Source: JANNSX01 sp963741525 (lineage in GTDB: Bacteria; Pseudomonadota; Alphaproteobacteria; Rhizobiales; Hyphomicrobiaceae). From it: 64,000 nucleotides of DNA. The position numbers and the translations under genes are program-made. This document shows positions 55,194-64,000 of the stretch, piece by piece. Under the pieces are notes generated by a model. That model did not search any database. It had not been told where the DNA came from and saw only the letters and a program-made list of their open reading frames with translations. The stretch is from contig CAVUIW010000001.1 in NCBI GenBank assembly GCA_963741525.1, forward strand, positions 186,001 to 250,000, read 5' to 3'. Within the stretch, counting starts at the first letter, position 1, and each line of letters opens with the position of its first letter.

Positions 55194-56028
55194 CTACCGC
55201 ACTCGCCGCGGATTGAGATACATATCCGTCTCTTGCGTCTCGAGCTTCGGGATCAGCTTGCCCTTGTGCAGTTCGCCCATGAGATCCTGGATGTGCAGCT
55301 GGCATTCGTCGTTGAATTTCAGCATGGCGCAGAACAGCTGAATCACCATGTCGAGCCGGGCATCAGACTCCTCGGCCGCGATCTGCACTTTCCACTTGCC
55401 GCCGAGATTGAGCACGCGGCCGTTGAGCTTGCCGATTTGCTCGTCATGCTCGTTGTAGAGAATGTAATCGTCGCCGACCGAGATCCAATTGCGGCGGAGG
55501 CGATAGAAGCTCGGACGGTTGTCCTTCAGGTTCTTCATGACCATGAAGGAGAAGTTTTCCGGCACCCCCGGCCACTTCATCGCCGAGCGCTCGAGCTGGA
55601 TGATCTGGTCGTGCTCGGTCAGGTTCACGGAAAAGGCGGTGACCGGCACGCCCTTGGCCCCGTGGGTGAGCTGCAATGACCGGCCGACCATCAAGTCCAT
55701 GGTCGCCTTCCAGTTCATAGTCGGCGTGAACAGCTTGATGACGAGCCGCTTGTCCATGCCCTCCTTGGTCTCCCAGAGGTCGGCACGGTAGCCCAGAAGC
55801 CCGACGCGCTCGCCGCCTTCCTTGATCTCGGCGAATATATCCATGTCGCTGGTGAACTGGCGCGACTTGGCACGATTGCGGCTGCGCTTGAAGAAGCCGA
55901 CCTCGGTGGTGTTGAGGTCGGTGATCCATAGATCGACCTCGAAAGTGCGCCATGCCGGATTTCTTCGGCTTGCTTTTGGCCTTCTCGTCTACCTTCGGCT
56001 TGGCGGTCTTCGCCTCCGTCGCTGCCAT
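55194..56028 (-). pseudogene. Conserved protein of unknown function with a 5' frameshift
   Basis: The gene seems to start at ATG 56028 with a Lys/Ala-rich lead (MAATEAKTAKPKVDEKAKSK), then shifts frame near 55947. Deleting one base there joins GMA to TFEVDLWITDLNTTEVGFFK and a long intact frame through FTSDMDIFAEIKEGGERVG, LWETKEGMDKRLVIKLFTPT and FYRLRRNWISVGDDYILYNE to NPRRVR at 55194 (about 275 residues in all). The unbroken 3' frame has an in-frame ATG at 55844, so a 216-residue product could still be made. It is soluble, with no motif I recognise. It lies downstream of the UMF1 gene. Confidence 0.7.
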
Positions 56029-56122
56029 GATGTCGTGCCCCCTGTCCCCGATCCGCCTCGATGGGCGAATCACTTTGGGGGGAGATTAACAGGCGGCATG
56101 GCGAAACGAGGCAAGTGCAAGC

Positions 56123-57541
56123 TTACGACTGTGGCTCCTTCGCCACTCTGACAAAGGGCATCAGGATGAGGCCGTGGTAGAGGAAGGCGAGGACGACGAC
56201 GACGCCCATGCGCGTGTCGCCGGTGGCCGCCGTCAGCAGCACGATCATGATCGGCGCCAGGAACGAGGTCGCCTTTCCCGAGAAGGCATAGAAGCCAAAG
56301 AACTGAGCGAGCTTGTCCGGTGGCGAGAGCTGAGCCATGAGGCTGCGGCTCGACGAGTTGAGCGGCCCGGCGACGATGCCGACGAGGATAGCGCTCACCA
56401 GGAACATCCATTCGCCCGACGAGGACAGGAAGCCCGACCCGGCGACTTTCGCGGCAACCGGAATAGCGAACAGCACATGGGCCGGCCCGATCGAGACGAC
56501 GCCGATGGCGCCGACGATCGCAACGAGCAGGCAGATCATGATGAGCGCCTTCGCGCCGATCCGGCTCTCGATGATGCTTGCCAGCGCCGCGCCGACCATG
56601 GCGCAGAGAATGAGGATGATGCCGAACAGGCCCAACTCGACCGTCCGCCACCCGAAGAGCTGAATGCCGTAGATGCCGGCGAGCACGAACATACCGCCGA
56701 GGCCGTCCTGATAAAGCATGCGAGCGATGAGGAAGGTCCCGACCGAGCCGTATTGCCGGATATCCCTGGCTGTTTGACCCAGCGCCCTGAAACCATCCCG
56801 GACGGGGGACGACGAAGCGGTAGGCGTCTTTGGATCGGGCGTGAAGATGAAGAACGGCAAGGCAAAGACAATGAACCAGAGTGCCATCAGCGGCCCGGCG
56901 ATGCGGTCGCTCTCGAAGCGGGCGATATCAAGTTTCAGTAGCGGGTCGAAGCCGAGCAGCGTTTTGCCGGACGTCGCGTCGACGGCAATGAAGGCGGTCA
57001 TCAAAATCAACGCAATCAGGCCGCCGAGGTAGGCGACCGATGCCGAGATGCCCGATAGCCGGCCAAAGTACGCCGGTTGCACCAGCTTCGGCATGATGGC
57101 GTTGACGAACGCGCCGTTGAGCTCGGCGGCGATGCCGGCGATCACATAGGCGATGGCGACGAGCCAGAAGTATTCCATGCGGCCCGGCTCGGCGAGCCAC
57201 AGCACCGACATGCCGGCGGCGAGCAGCAGCGAGGCAACGAACACCCAGGGCTTCCGCCGGCCGCTCGCATCGGCCATGGCGCCAAACACAGGGCTGACGA
57301 CGGCAACGCACAAACCCATGATCGCTGCCATGATGAGCCAGGTGTTCTGGCCCCTGACCGGATCGCCGACAAAGTAGTTGGCGAAAAACGGTCCGAACAG
57401 AAATGTCGTGATCACTGAATAGAACGGCTGCTGGGCCATCTCGAACAGGACCCAGCTGATGATTCCGGCCTTGCCGACTTTGGCGGGCGCAGCGCTCGCA
57501 GGCGCGGTGGCCTCGGCTTGTTCAGCCGTCACATCGGTCAT
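56123..57541 (-). CDS. UMF1/Atg22-type major facilitator transporter
   Basis: A 472-residue, about 12-helix transporter. After a polar Ala-rich N-terminus it shows SWVLFEMAQQPFYSVITTFLF and the MFS loop PVFGAMADASGRRKPWV, with a charged central loop (FTPDPKTPTASSSPVRDG). This is the UMF1 family, related to yeast Atg22 (vacuolar amino acid export); the bacterial substrate is unknown. It ends the run downstream of the NAD-glutamate dehydrogenase with a 16-base gap, so the two may be co-transcribed and linked in amino acid use. Confidence 0.85.
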   Translation of the reverse strand: MTDVTAEQAEATAPASAAPAKVGKAGIISWVLFEMAQQPFYSVITTFLFGPFFANYFVGDPVRGQNTWLIMAAIMGLCVAVVSPVFGAMADASGRRKPWVFVASLLLAAGMSVLWLAEPGRMEYFWLVAIAYVIAGIAAELNGAFVNAIMPKLVQPAYFGRLSGISASVAYLGGLIALILMTAFIAVDATSGKTLLGFDPLLKLDIARFESDRIAGPLMALWFIVFALPFFIFTPDPKTPTASSSPVRDGFRALGQTARDIRQYGSVGTFLIARMLYQDGLGGMFVLAGIYGIQLFGWRTVELGLFGIILILCAMVGAALASIIESRIGAKALIMICLLVAIVGAIGVVSIGPAHVLFAIPVAAKVAGSGFLSSSGEWMFLVSAILVGIVAGPLNSSSRSLMAQLSPPDKLAQFFGFYAFSGKATSFLAPIMIVLLTAATGDTRMGVVVVLAFLYHGLILMPFVRVAKEPQS

Positions 57542-57557
57542 GGCACTCCCCCCAAAC

Positions 57558-60500
57558 TCAACTATGCGCCAGATCGCGGAGCTGGCTGGCCGCCACCGTC
57601 AACCGGGCGAGCGTCGGCGCGCCGCCGTCGATGATCTCGTCCAAGCTCGCCTTGGCACGCTCGGCCGCCTGACCGTGGCGATCGAGCCAATGGGCGAAAC
57701 TCGGCTCCGGGCCATTGGGCGCCCGGACAATGTCCTCGAGCACGGCGCGTTGCGCGTCCGACAGGATAGACACAGTCGAGTTGACGGCCAAGCGATCATA
57801 ATAGTCGGTGAGCTGCAGACCCTCGGCCGATTGGCGCAGCGTCTCGAGCCGGAAGTACGCGCCGATCTCGGCGTGGAGCTTCGCCAGCTCTCCGACCGGC
57901 CGCTTCGTCAGATTGGCGACGGCCGTGACATCGGCGCCACTGCCGAGCCGGTCGAGCGCGGCGACGTTTCTGGCCAGCTCCGCGGGAACGCCTGCCGCGA
58001 GATAGCGGGCGAGCTTGCTACCCTCGGGCGGCTGGTCCGCACCTTCCGTCACCAGCGGGCGGTAGGCCTCGATGCCCTTGCGGTAAGTCTCGACGATGCC
58101 GCCGAGGCCATCGGAGAGGCGGGTCTTACGGAGGAACCACGCCGTTTGGCGGCGGAGTGCATCCTGGGTTTCCCGATAGAGTTCAAGCTGGAGCGCGGCC
58201 GGCACCTTGTTGTCGAGCGCATCGATCCCCGCAAAGACCTCCTCGAGGCTCAGAACCCGGACGGCGGCAGCGAACGCCGTGACGACGGTGGCTGGCGCAT
58301 GCCCCGTCTCCTCCTCCAGCCGGACGACGAAGCTCGCGCCACCCCGGTTGACGACATCGTTTGTCAAGCCCGTAGCGATGATCTCGCGCCGCAGCCGGTG
58401 CGCCTCGATCTCGGGGCGGAAACTCTTCTGCATCGTCGTCGGGAAATAGGCAGCGAGCAGATCGCCGAGATGCGGATCGTCGGGCAGGTTGCTCGTAAGC
58501 AGATGGCGCGACAGCGAGATCTTGGCATAGCTCAACAGCACGGCGAGCTCTGGCCGGGTCAGCGGCTCGCCCGCCTTGATGCGCTCGTCGAGTTGAAGAT
58601 CGCTCGGCAGCGCCTCGAGCGCACGGTCGAGAGTGCCTTCCTGCTCCAAGTCGCGCATCAGCCGCTGCTGGAAGCCGGCATCTGCCAGGCCCCGGCTCTC
58701 GGCGAGGCTGAGGGCAAGGCTTTGCTGATGGTTGTTGACGAGACAGGCCTCGGCGACCTCGTTCGTCATGCCGACGAGGATCTCGTTGCGCTTGGCAATG
58801 TCGAGCTTGCCCGCGCGGATCGCCGACCCGAAAGCGATCTTGATGTTCACCTCCTGGTCGGAGGAGTTCACGCCGGCGGAGTTGTCGATGAAGTCGGTGT
58901 TGAGCTTGCCGCCCTTTTTCGCGAATTCGATACGGCCACGTTGCGTGAGACCGAGATTGGCGCCCTCGCCCACGACCTTGACGCGCAAGTTCGCGCCCGT
59001 GATTCGAAGGGCGTCGGTGGCGCGATCGCCCACCTGCTCGTCGGTCTCCGAGGATGCCCGCACATAGGTGCCGATGCCGCCGAGCCAGAGGAGGTCGGCT
59101 TCCAGCTTGAGAATGGCGCTCATCAGCTCGTTCGGCGTGAGGCCTGGAACCGTCGTGCCGAGGAGCTTTTGAATCTCGGGCGAAAGCGGAACCGACTTCG
59201 CCGCGCGCGAGAACACGCCGCCGCCCTGGGAGATGAGCCCCTTGCCGTAGTCTTGCCAGCTCGAGCGCGGTAGGTTGAAGAGCCTGTGCCGCTCGGCGAA
59301 ACCCGCTGCCGCGTCGGGCTCTGGATCGATGAAAATGTCGCGATGATCGAAGGCTGCGACGAGCCGGATCGCCTTCGACAGCAGCATGCCGTTGCCGAAC
59401 ACATCGCCCGACATGTCACCGACGCCGATGACGCGGAAAGGCGTCGTCTGGATATCGGTCCCGAGCTCTCGGAAATGCCGCTTCACGCACTCCCAGCCGC
59501 CCCGCGCGGTGATCGCCATCTTCTTGTGATCGTAGCCGGCCGAGCCGCCGGAGGCGAAGGCATCTCCCAGCCAGAAGCCACGCTTGGCCGAGAGGCCGTT
59601 GGCGAAATCCGAGAAGGTCGCCGTCCCCTTGTCCGCGGCAACGACGAGATAGGGATCGTCGCTGTCGTGCCGGACAACATCTTTCGGCGGCACGATTTTG
59701 TTGTCGACGATGTTGTCGGTCAGGTCGAGCAGGCTCGAGACGAAAATCTCATAGGCGGCGACGCCTTCGTTCGCGACGCCTTCGCGATCGGTCTTCGGCG
59801 GCAGGCGCTTGGGCAGGAACCCGCCCTTGGCGCCCTGGGGCACGATGACGGTGTTCTTGACCTGTTGCGCCTTGACGAGGCCGAGCACCTCTGTCCGGAA
59901 ATCCTGCGCGCGATCCGACCAGCGCAAGCCGCCGCGGGCGATCGGCGCAAACCGCAGATGCACGCCTTCGACGCGCGGCGCATAAACCCAGATCTCGGCA
60001 TAGGGCTTGGGCTCGGGCAGCCCATCGATGTCGGTGCTGCGAAGCTTGAAGGCCAAAGCAGGGAGTCGTTGGCCCGCCACAGTGCGCGCGTAGAAGTTCG
60101 TCCGCAGCGTCGACTGAATGAGATTGAGGACGTGGCGCAAGATGCGGTCCTCGTCGAGGCTCGGGATCGAGGCAAGTTGTTCCTCGATTCCGATTTTGAT
60201 TTTAGCCAACTCGGCAATTCGCGATTCGGCGGTCAACGTCGAGCCCGTATCGAACCTGCACTCGAACAGATCGATCAGCGACTTCGTCACGCCAGCATGG
60301 GTCGTCAGCGTCTGGGCGATGTAGGCCGGGCCGAAGGGCGAGCGGATCTGGCGCATGTAGGAACCATAGGCCCGGAACACCTCGGCCCGCTCCCAGTCGA
60401 GTCCGGAGGCGAGGATAAGGCGGTTGTATCCGTCATTGTCGGCACGTCCGTCCCAGACGGCGAGAAATGCCGCTTCGAGCCGCCGATCGTCCTCGCCGAG

Positions 60501-62339
60501 CGCGATCGGCTTGCCGTCGCGGGTCTCCAGCACCATGTCGTGCAGGCGCACGTCGCGCGTCGCGCCATCGAACATCGGCTTCATGCGATAGGAACGCTCG
60601 TCGATGACACGAAACCCGAGGTTCTCCAGCACCGGCACCCGATCGCTCAGCGGGATCGGCTCGCCCAGCCGGTAGAGCGACACGCGCAGACGGCCCGGCT
60701 GGCCGCTGTCGTCGGCGTAAAAATCGATGGCAACCGGCGCAGCATCCCTCAGCGCCTCGATGCGCGCGATGTCCTGCAGCGCCCGCTCCGGACCGAACGT
60801 TTCCCGATAGCCCGCCGAGAAAGCACCGCCGTACTTCGCCACCAGCGATGCCGCATTCGCCGCGCCGCCCGCGCGGATGACCTGTGTCAGCCGATCCTGC
60901 CAGCTCTGGACGATTGCGCGAACGCCCTCCTCGAGCGATGCCCGATCGGGCTTGGGCGCCGGCCCCTCCTCACGCGCAACCACGATCTGGATTCGCACCA
61001 GCGGGCCCTCGAGGAAGTAGGGCGTGAATGACGCGAGCCGGCCGCCATAGGCCTCGGCCAGGAGTTGAGCGATGCGCTGGCGAACCTCCGTCGAGAAGCG
61101 ATCACGCGGCACGAAGACGAGGGCGGTGACGAAACGGTCGAACTCGTCGATGCGCGGGAACACGCGCACGCGCGGCCTGAGGTCGAGATCCAAAATCTCC
61201 ACCGCCCATTTTTCCAGCTGCTCGACCGGAATCTGGAACAGCTCGTCGCGCGGATAGGTCTCGATGATGTTGAGGAGCGACTTGCCGTTGTGGCTGTCCG
61301 GCGGGAAGCCCGAAGCCGCGACGACCCGGTCGGCCTTGCGCCTGAGGAACGGAATGGCGCGCACCGATCGTGTATAAGCCGCGGAGGTGAACAGGCCGGC
61401 AAGCCGAATCTCGCCTGAGACCTTGCCGTCGGCGTCGAAGGTCTTGGCGCCGATGTAGTCGAGATTGGCGCGCCGGTGCACCTTGGCGAGCGCATTTGCC
61501 TTCGAGACGATGAGCACGCTCGGTTGGGCGTAGAAGCGGCGCACCTCGGGTGTCAGATGCTCGCTGGTTTCGCTGCGCCGTAACACGCGCACCTTTGGAT
61601 CACGCAGGATGCCAAGACCCTTCTCGGGCAGAACGTCCAGCCGGCCGCTGGCGAGATCGCCGGTCAAGCGGAACTCGCGCACACCGAGGAAAGTAAAGTT
61701 GCCGGCCTCCAGCCATTCGAGAAAGGCGATGCTCTCCTGGCGCTCGGGCTCGCTCACGGGGAGCGGCGCGCTGCGATAAGTCTCGATCAGCTCGCGTAGC
61801 CTCGACAGCATGGCCCGCCAGTCGACGACCGCGAGGCGCACTTGCACCAGGATGCGATCGAGCTCGGCAACGAGATCAGCAGCCAAAGTCTCGTCGATCG
61901 GCTCCAGATAGACCTGGATGAAACTCTCTTGTGCTTGCGGCCGCTGCTTATCGCCTTGACCGTTGACCGAAGCGAGCCGGCCATCCTGGTCCCGCTCGAC
62001 TTTCAAGATCGGATGCAGCACGAGCTGCACGGTGACGTCGCGCGCCAGCACCTCGCCCATGACGGAATCGACGAGGAACGGCATGTCGTCGTTGAGAATT
62101 TCGATGACCGTCGAGACGGGCGCCTTACCGCCGATCTGACGGAAGCGGCTATGGTGGGTCCCCACCGGCTTCACGCCGATGAAATCGAAAGCGCCGCTGG
62201 CAACCTCGTCCAGCGCCGCGGACCCAAGCCGCTCCATCACCTGCGGATCGGCTTCCTGAAACAGCAGCTTGATGAAGATGTCGTAGCCGTTGCCCTTGGC
62301 AGGGCTGCGTGCGAGCTTGGCGAGGATGGCATCCAACAT
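57558..62339 (-). CDS. gdhB: NAD-dependent glutamate dehydrogenase, large type
   Basis: It oxidatively deaminates glutamate to 2-oxoglutarate. The 1593-residue protein is of the ~180-kDa class. ACT-like regulatory segments fill the N-terminal third, the catalytic Lys is in VPQGAKGGFLPKRLP near residue 835, and the NAD motif is IGVGDMSGDVFGNGM (about 980). A long C-terminal domain follows. I start at ATG 62339 (MLDAILAKLARSP) because AGGA lies 7 bases upstream; a further ATG at 62402 would enter the promoter of the divergent desaturase. The frame is intact over 4.8 kb. Confidence 0.96.
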   Translation of the reverse strand: MLDAILAKLARSPAKGNGYDIFIKLLFQEADPQVMERLGSAALDEVASGAFDFIGVKPVGTHHSRFRQIGGKAPVSTVIEILNDDMPFLVDSVMGEVLARDVTVQLVLHPILKVERDQDGRLASVNGQGDKQRPQAQESFIQVYLEPIDETLAADLVAELDRILVQVRLAVVDWRAMLSRLRELIETYRSAPLPVSEPERQESIAFLEWLEAGNFTFLGVREFRLTGDLASGRLDVLPEKGLGILRDPKVRVLRRSETSEHLTPEVRRFYAQPSVLIVSKANALAKVHRRANLDYIGAKTFDADGKVSGEIRLAGLFTSAAYTRSVRAIPFLRRKADRVVAASGFPPDSHNGKSLLNIIETYPRDELFQIPVEQLEKWAVEILDLDLRPRVRVFPRIDEFDRFVTALVFVPRDRFSTEVRQRIAQLLAEAYGGRLASFTPYFLEGPLVRIQIVVAREEGPAPKPDRASLEEGVRAIVQSWQDRLTQVIRAGGAANAASLVAKYGGAFSAGYRETFGPERALQDIARIEALRDAAPVAIDFYADDSGQPGRLRVSLYRLGEPIPLSDRVPVLENLGFRVIDERSYRMKPMFDGATRDVRLHDMVLETRDGKPIALGEDDRRLEAAFLAVWDGRADNDGYNRLILASGLDWERAEVFRAYGSYMRQIRSPFGPAYIAQTLTTHAGVTKSLIDLFECRFDTGSTLTAESRIAELAKIKIGIEEQLASIPSLDEDRILRHVLNLIQSTLRTNFYARTVAGQRLPALAFKLRSTDIDGLPEPKPYAEIWVYAPRVEGVHLRFAPIARGGLRWSDRAQDFRTEVLGLVKAQQVKNTVIVPQGAKGGFLPKRLPPKTDREGVANEGVAAYEIFVSSLLDLTDNIVDNKIVPPKDVVRHDSDDPYLVVAADKGTATFSDFANGLSAKRGFWLGDAFASGGSAGYDHKKMAITARGGWECVKRHFRELGTDIQTTPFRVIGVGDMSGDVFGNGMLLSKAIRLVAAFDHRDIFIDPEPDAAAGFAERHRLFNLPRSSWQDYGKGLISQGGGVFSRAAKSVPLSPEIQKLLGTTVPGLTPNELMSAILKLEADLLWLGGIGTYVRASSETDEQVGDRATDALRITGANLRVKVVGEGANLGLTQRGRIEFAKKGGKLNTDFIDNSAGVNSSDQEVNIKIAFGSAIRAGKLDIAKRNEILVGMTNEVAEACLVNNHQQSLALSLAESRGLADAGFQQRLMRDLEQEGTLDRALEALPSDLQLDERIKAGEPLTRPELAVLLSYAKISLSRHLLTSNLPDDPHLGDLLAAYFPTTMQKSFRPEIEAHRLRREIIATGLTNDVVNRGGASFVVRLEEETGHAPATVVTAFAAAVRVLSLEEVFAGIDALDNKVPAALQLELYRETQDALRRQTAWFLRKTRLSDGLGGIVETYRKGIEAYRPLVTEGADQPPEGSKLARYLAAGVPAELARNVAALDRLGSGADVTAVANLTKRPVGELAKLHAEIGAYFRLETLRQSAEGLQLTDYYDRLAVNSTVSILSDAQRAVLEDIVRAPNGPEPSFAHWLDRHGQAAERAKASLDEIIDGGAPTLARLTVAASQLRDLAHS

Positions 62340-62419
62340 GCGAGGTTCCTGGGCGAGCCGGACGCCAGCGGGGATGGCGGGCGTGAACCGGCAGCGTGTC
62401 ATGGGCCCACTATAGCAAG

Positions 62420-63355
62420 ATGACGGGCGAGATCACCCATCGTGAGGCCTTGGCGGCTTTGAGCGAAGCCGAACTGTTGTCGCTGAAGGCGCTGTCGGAT
62501 GGGCCGGGTCTTTGGCACCTGCTTGCGCATGCAGCGTGCTTGTGTCTGACCGGCTGGGCCATCGTTGAGACCAGCAATCCCTTCCTGCTCGCGCCGCTCC
62601 TGGTGTTCCACGGCATCCTGCTGGTGTTCGTGTTCACGCCGCTGCACGAGACGATCCACGGCACAGCCTTCCGCTCTCCCTGGCTCAACGAGGCGGTGGC
62701 GCATCTGTTCGGCTTCATCATGCTCTTGCCGCCGCGTTGGTTCCGCTATTTCCATCTGGCCCACCATCGGCACACTCAGGACCCAGACAACGATCCGGAG
62801 CTTGCGTCGCCGAAGCCCAGGACCACGGCTCAGTACCTCTGGATGCTCACAGGGGTCAGCTATTGGGCGGCGGCGGCCAAACTCATTATCCGGGCTTCCT
62901 TCGGCCGGATGGAGGACACCTACGTTCCCGAGCGGGGCCGGACGAAGGTCATCGCCGAATGCCGCACCTTCCTGGCCGGATATGCATTGCTGGCAGGTCT
63001 ATCGCTCTGGTTCGGTACGTCTGCGCTGTTGTGGTTTTGGGTGTTGCCCGCAATCCTCGGTCAGCCAGTCCTGCGGGCCTATCTGATGGCCGAGCACACA
63101 GGTCTTCCAATGGTTTCCAACATGCTTGCCAACAGCCGGACGATCTTTGCCTCCCCGCCTGTGAAATGGCTCGCTTGGAACATGCCTCATCATGCCGCCC
63201 ACCATGCCCTGCCGGTGGTTCCCTTCCACAGGCTTCCACGATTGACCAGCATCATCCGCCAGCATCTTACCAGCACGGCCGATGGATATCCGGACGCCCA
63301 TCGCCAGATCCGGGCCACTCTCGCCCCAGGCTCCCGGGTTAGGCCGCAGGCGTGA
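62420..63355 (+). CDS. Fatty acid desaturase family protein
   Basis: A 311-residue membrane-bound di-iron enzyme. The three histidine boxes are present: HETIH (about 76), HLAHHRH followed by TQDPDNDPE (about 112), and HHAAHH (about 256), among four to six hydrophobic segments. The family includes acyl-lipid desaturases, beta-carotene hydroxylases and alkane hydroxylase-like enzymes; the NDPE motif after box two favours an acyl or small-molecule oxidase but does not settle it. It is divergent from gdhB with an 80-base shared promoter region; no strong ribosome site is visible. Confidence 0.88.
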   Translation: MTGEITHREALAALSEAELLSLKALSDGPGLWHLLAHAACLCLTGWAIVETSNPFLLAPLLVFHGILLVFVFTPLHETIHGTAFRSPWLNEAVAHLFGFIMLLPPRWFRYFHLAHHRHTQDPDNDPELASPKPRTTAQYLWMLTGVSYWAAAAKLIIRASFGRMEDTYVPERGRTKVIAECRTFLAGYALLAGLSLWFGTSALLWFWVLPAILGQPVLRAYLMAEHTGLPMVSNMLANSRTIFASPPVKWLAWNMPHHAAHHALPVVPFHRLPRLTSIIRQHLTSTADGYPDAHRQIRATLAPGSRVRPQA

Positions 63356-63489
63356 AATCATGGCCAAGACGCGGCAACCGAATGATTTATCCCCAATTTC
63401 GCCCCGATCTCGACCGAACTCAGGGCGTATCGCCTGTGGCATCGCCCCGAACCGTGGTGCACACTGGGCGCGAGAGCGGGTAAGTGGGC

Positions 63490-64000
63490 ATGTCCATCGA
63501 GCAGTCACTGGTCGAGCTTTTTGGCACGGGCGCGTTGTCGTTGACGGCGTCGCTTGGTGGCCGTGGCCGGACCGGCATCAAGCCGGAGGACGGCGAAGCT
63601 TTCGTTCGCTTTCTTGTCGCCGGCGGCGCCAATGCCAATCCGGGCTCAGCACTGGCTCACTTCGCCCGCGAGGTGAAGAGCGAGGTCGCCCTCCGCAACA
63701 TCGCCGTCGACGACATCGACAGCCTGTCACGCCGCCTGGCAATCCTCATCGGTGAGTTTCCGATCTCGCCCGTGCTCGCGCGCGAGTTCACTGCAGCACC
63801 AGCGCCTGCATGGCGGCCGTCGCAACGGCGCCGAGCCGCCGGCGTCGCGGCTCGCCGACAGTATCGTCACGCGCGCGGAGGCCGAGGGCGCGCTCGACCG
63901 GCTTGGCCTTGATGCCTTTCCGGCCAGCGGCATCCTCGAGGGCTTGTTCCGCGCGCTGCTCTCGGCCGACAACCTGCTCGAAGCGGCGGTTGCCATCAGC
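63490..64000 (+). pseudogene. Hypothetical protein, frameshifted and cut by the window edge
   Basis: Starts at ATG 63490 (MSIEQSLVELFGTG), soluble, and reads well to FPISPVLARE (about residue 100). It then turns Arg/Ala-rich and stops at 63912. A +1 shift near 63790 restores a plausible chain (LQHQRLHGGRRNGAEPPASR, LADSIVTRAEAEGALDRLGL, DAFPASGILEGLFRALLSAD) that runs open to the window end. No family recognised. The 5' frame alone would give 141 residues. Confidence 0.6.

Noticed and set aside
57459..61031. Two long plus-strand frames opposite gdhB
   Set aside because: Antisense shadows of the intact 1593-residue gdhB.

Overview
The window is GC-rich (not counted) chromosomal DNA of an alphaproteobacterium, most likely a Hyphomicrobiales/Rhizobiales member. 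Grounds for this are the gene order nfuA-tsaB-rimI-plsC-miaB-phoH-ybeY-corC-lnt-XRE-metK-trmB-rimP-nusA-ylxR-infB-rbfA, the YlxR protein with a second L7Ae-like half, DUF1194, DUF2244, DUF2628, a roughly 1600-residue NAD-glutamate dehydrogenase and a MaeB-type malic enzyme. I could not assign genus or species. I saw no rRNA, tRNA, CRISPR array, insertion sequence or prophage.

Layout. 1-18.6 kb is a nearly gapless minus-strand block for translation, RNA and envelope work: Nfu Fe-S carrier, tRNA modification (TsaB, MiaB, TrmB), ribosome maturation and initiation (YbeY, RimP, NusA, IF2, RbfA), SAM synthesis and lipoprotein acylation. A short, relatively AT-rich insert with two XRE regulators, one of them frameshifted, lies between lnt and metK. 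18.6-19.6 kb is a gene-free stretch of intergenic repeats and inverted repeats. 19.6-26.3 kb holds hisH, DUF2628, an adenosine-kinase-like PfkB protein, nth, DUF2244, an Ada-like methyltransferase, gpmA and dapB. 26.4-33.2 kb is accessory: a secreted protein, an M24 peptidase homologue lacking its metal ligands paired with a nitrilase, a LuxR regulator, a deleted GNAT pseudogene, a small secreted basic protein, a GST with a mini cation transporter, and UspA. 33.3-41.8 kb is core again: trpS, murJ, glnD, mutS. 41.9-53.2 kb has carbon metabolism around acetyl-CoA and acetate (maeB, ackA, acs) mixed with HAD phosphatases, a secreted repeat protein, a TAT-exported metalloprotease, a 2-hydroxyacid dehydrogenase and a frameshifted amidohydrolase. 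53.4-64 kb has an EamA transporter, a HigB/RelE-like toxin-antitoxin pair whose toxin is cut by an in-frame TGA, a frameshifted conserved protein, a UMF1 transporter, NAD-glutamate dehydrogenase, a fatty acid desaturase and a frameshifted partial gene.

The informative features are mostly broken or displaced ones. Core genes are intact, while six accessory ORFs carry frameshifts, a deletion or a nonsense codon, not in long homopolymers. hisH ends directly at a repeat array instead of continuing into hisA/hisF. A DUF1194 gene sits where a fur-type gene often lies. No clearly new multi-gene defence or biosynthetic system is visible. The best candidates for unexplained biology are the metal-ligand-free M24/nitrilase pair, the secreted beta-repeat protein, the folded element at 29.1 kb and the interleaved inverted repeats at 18.9 kb.
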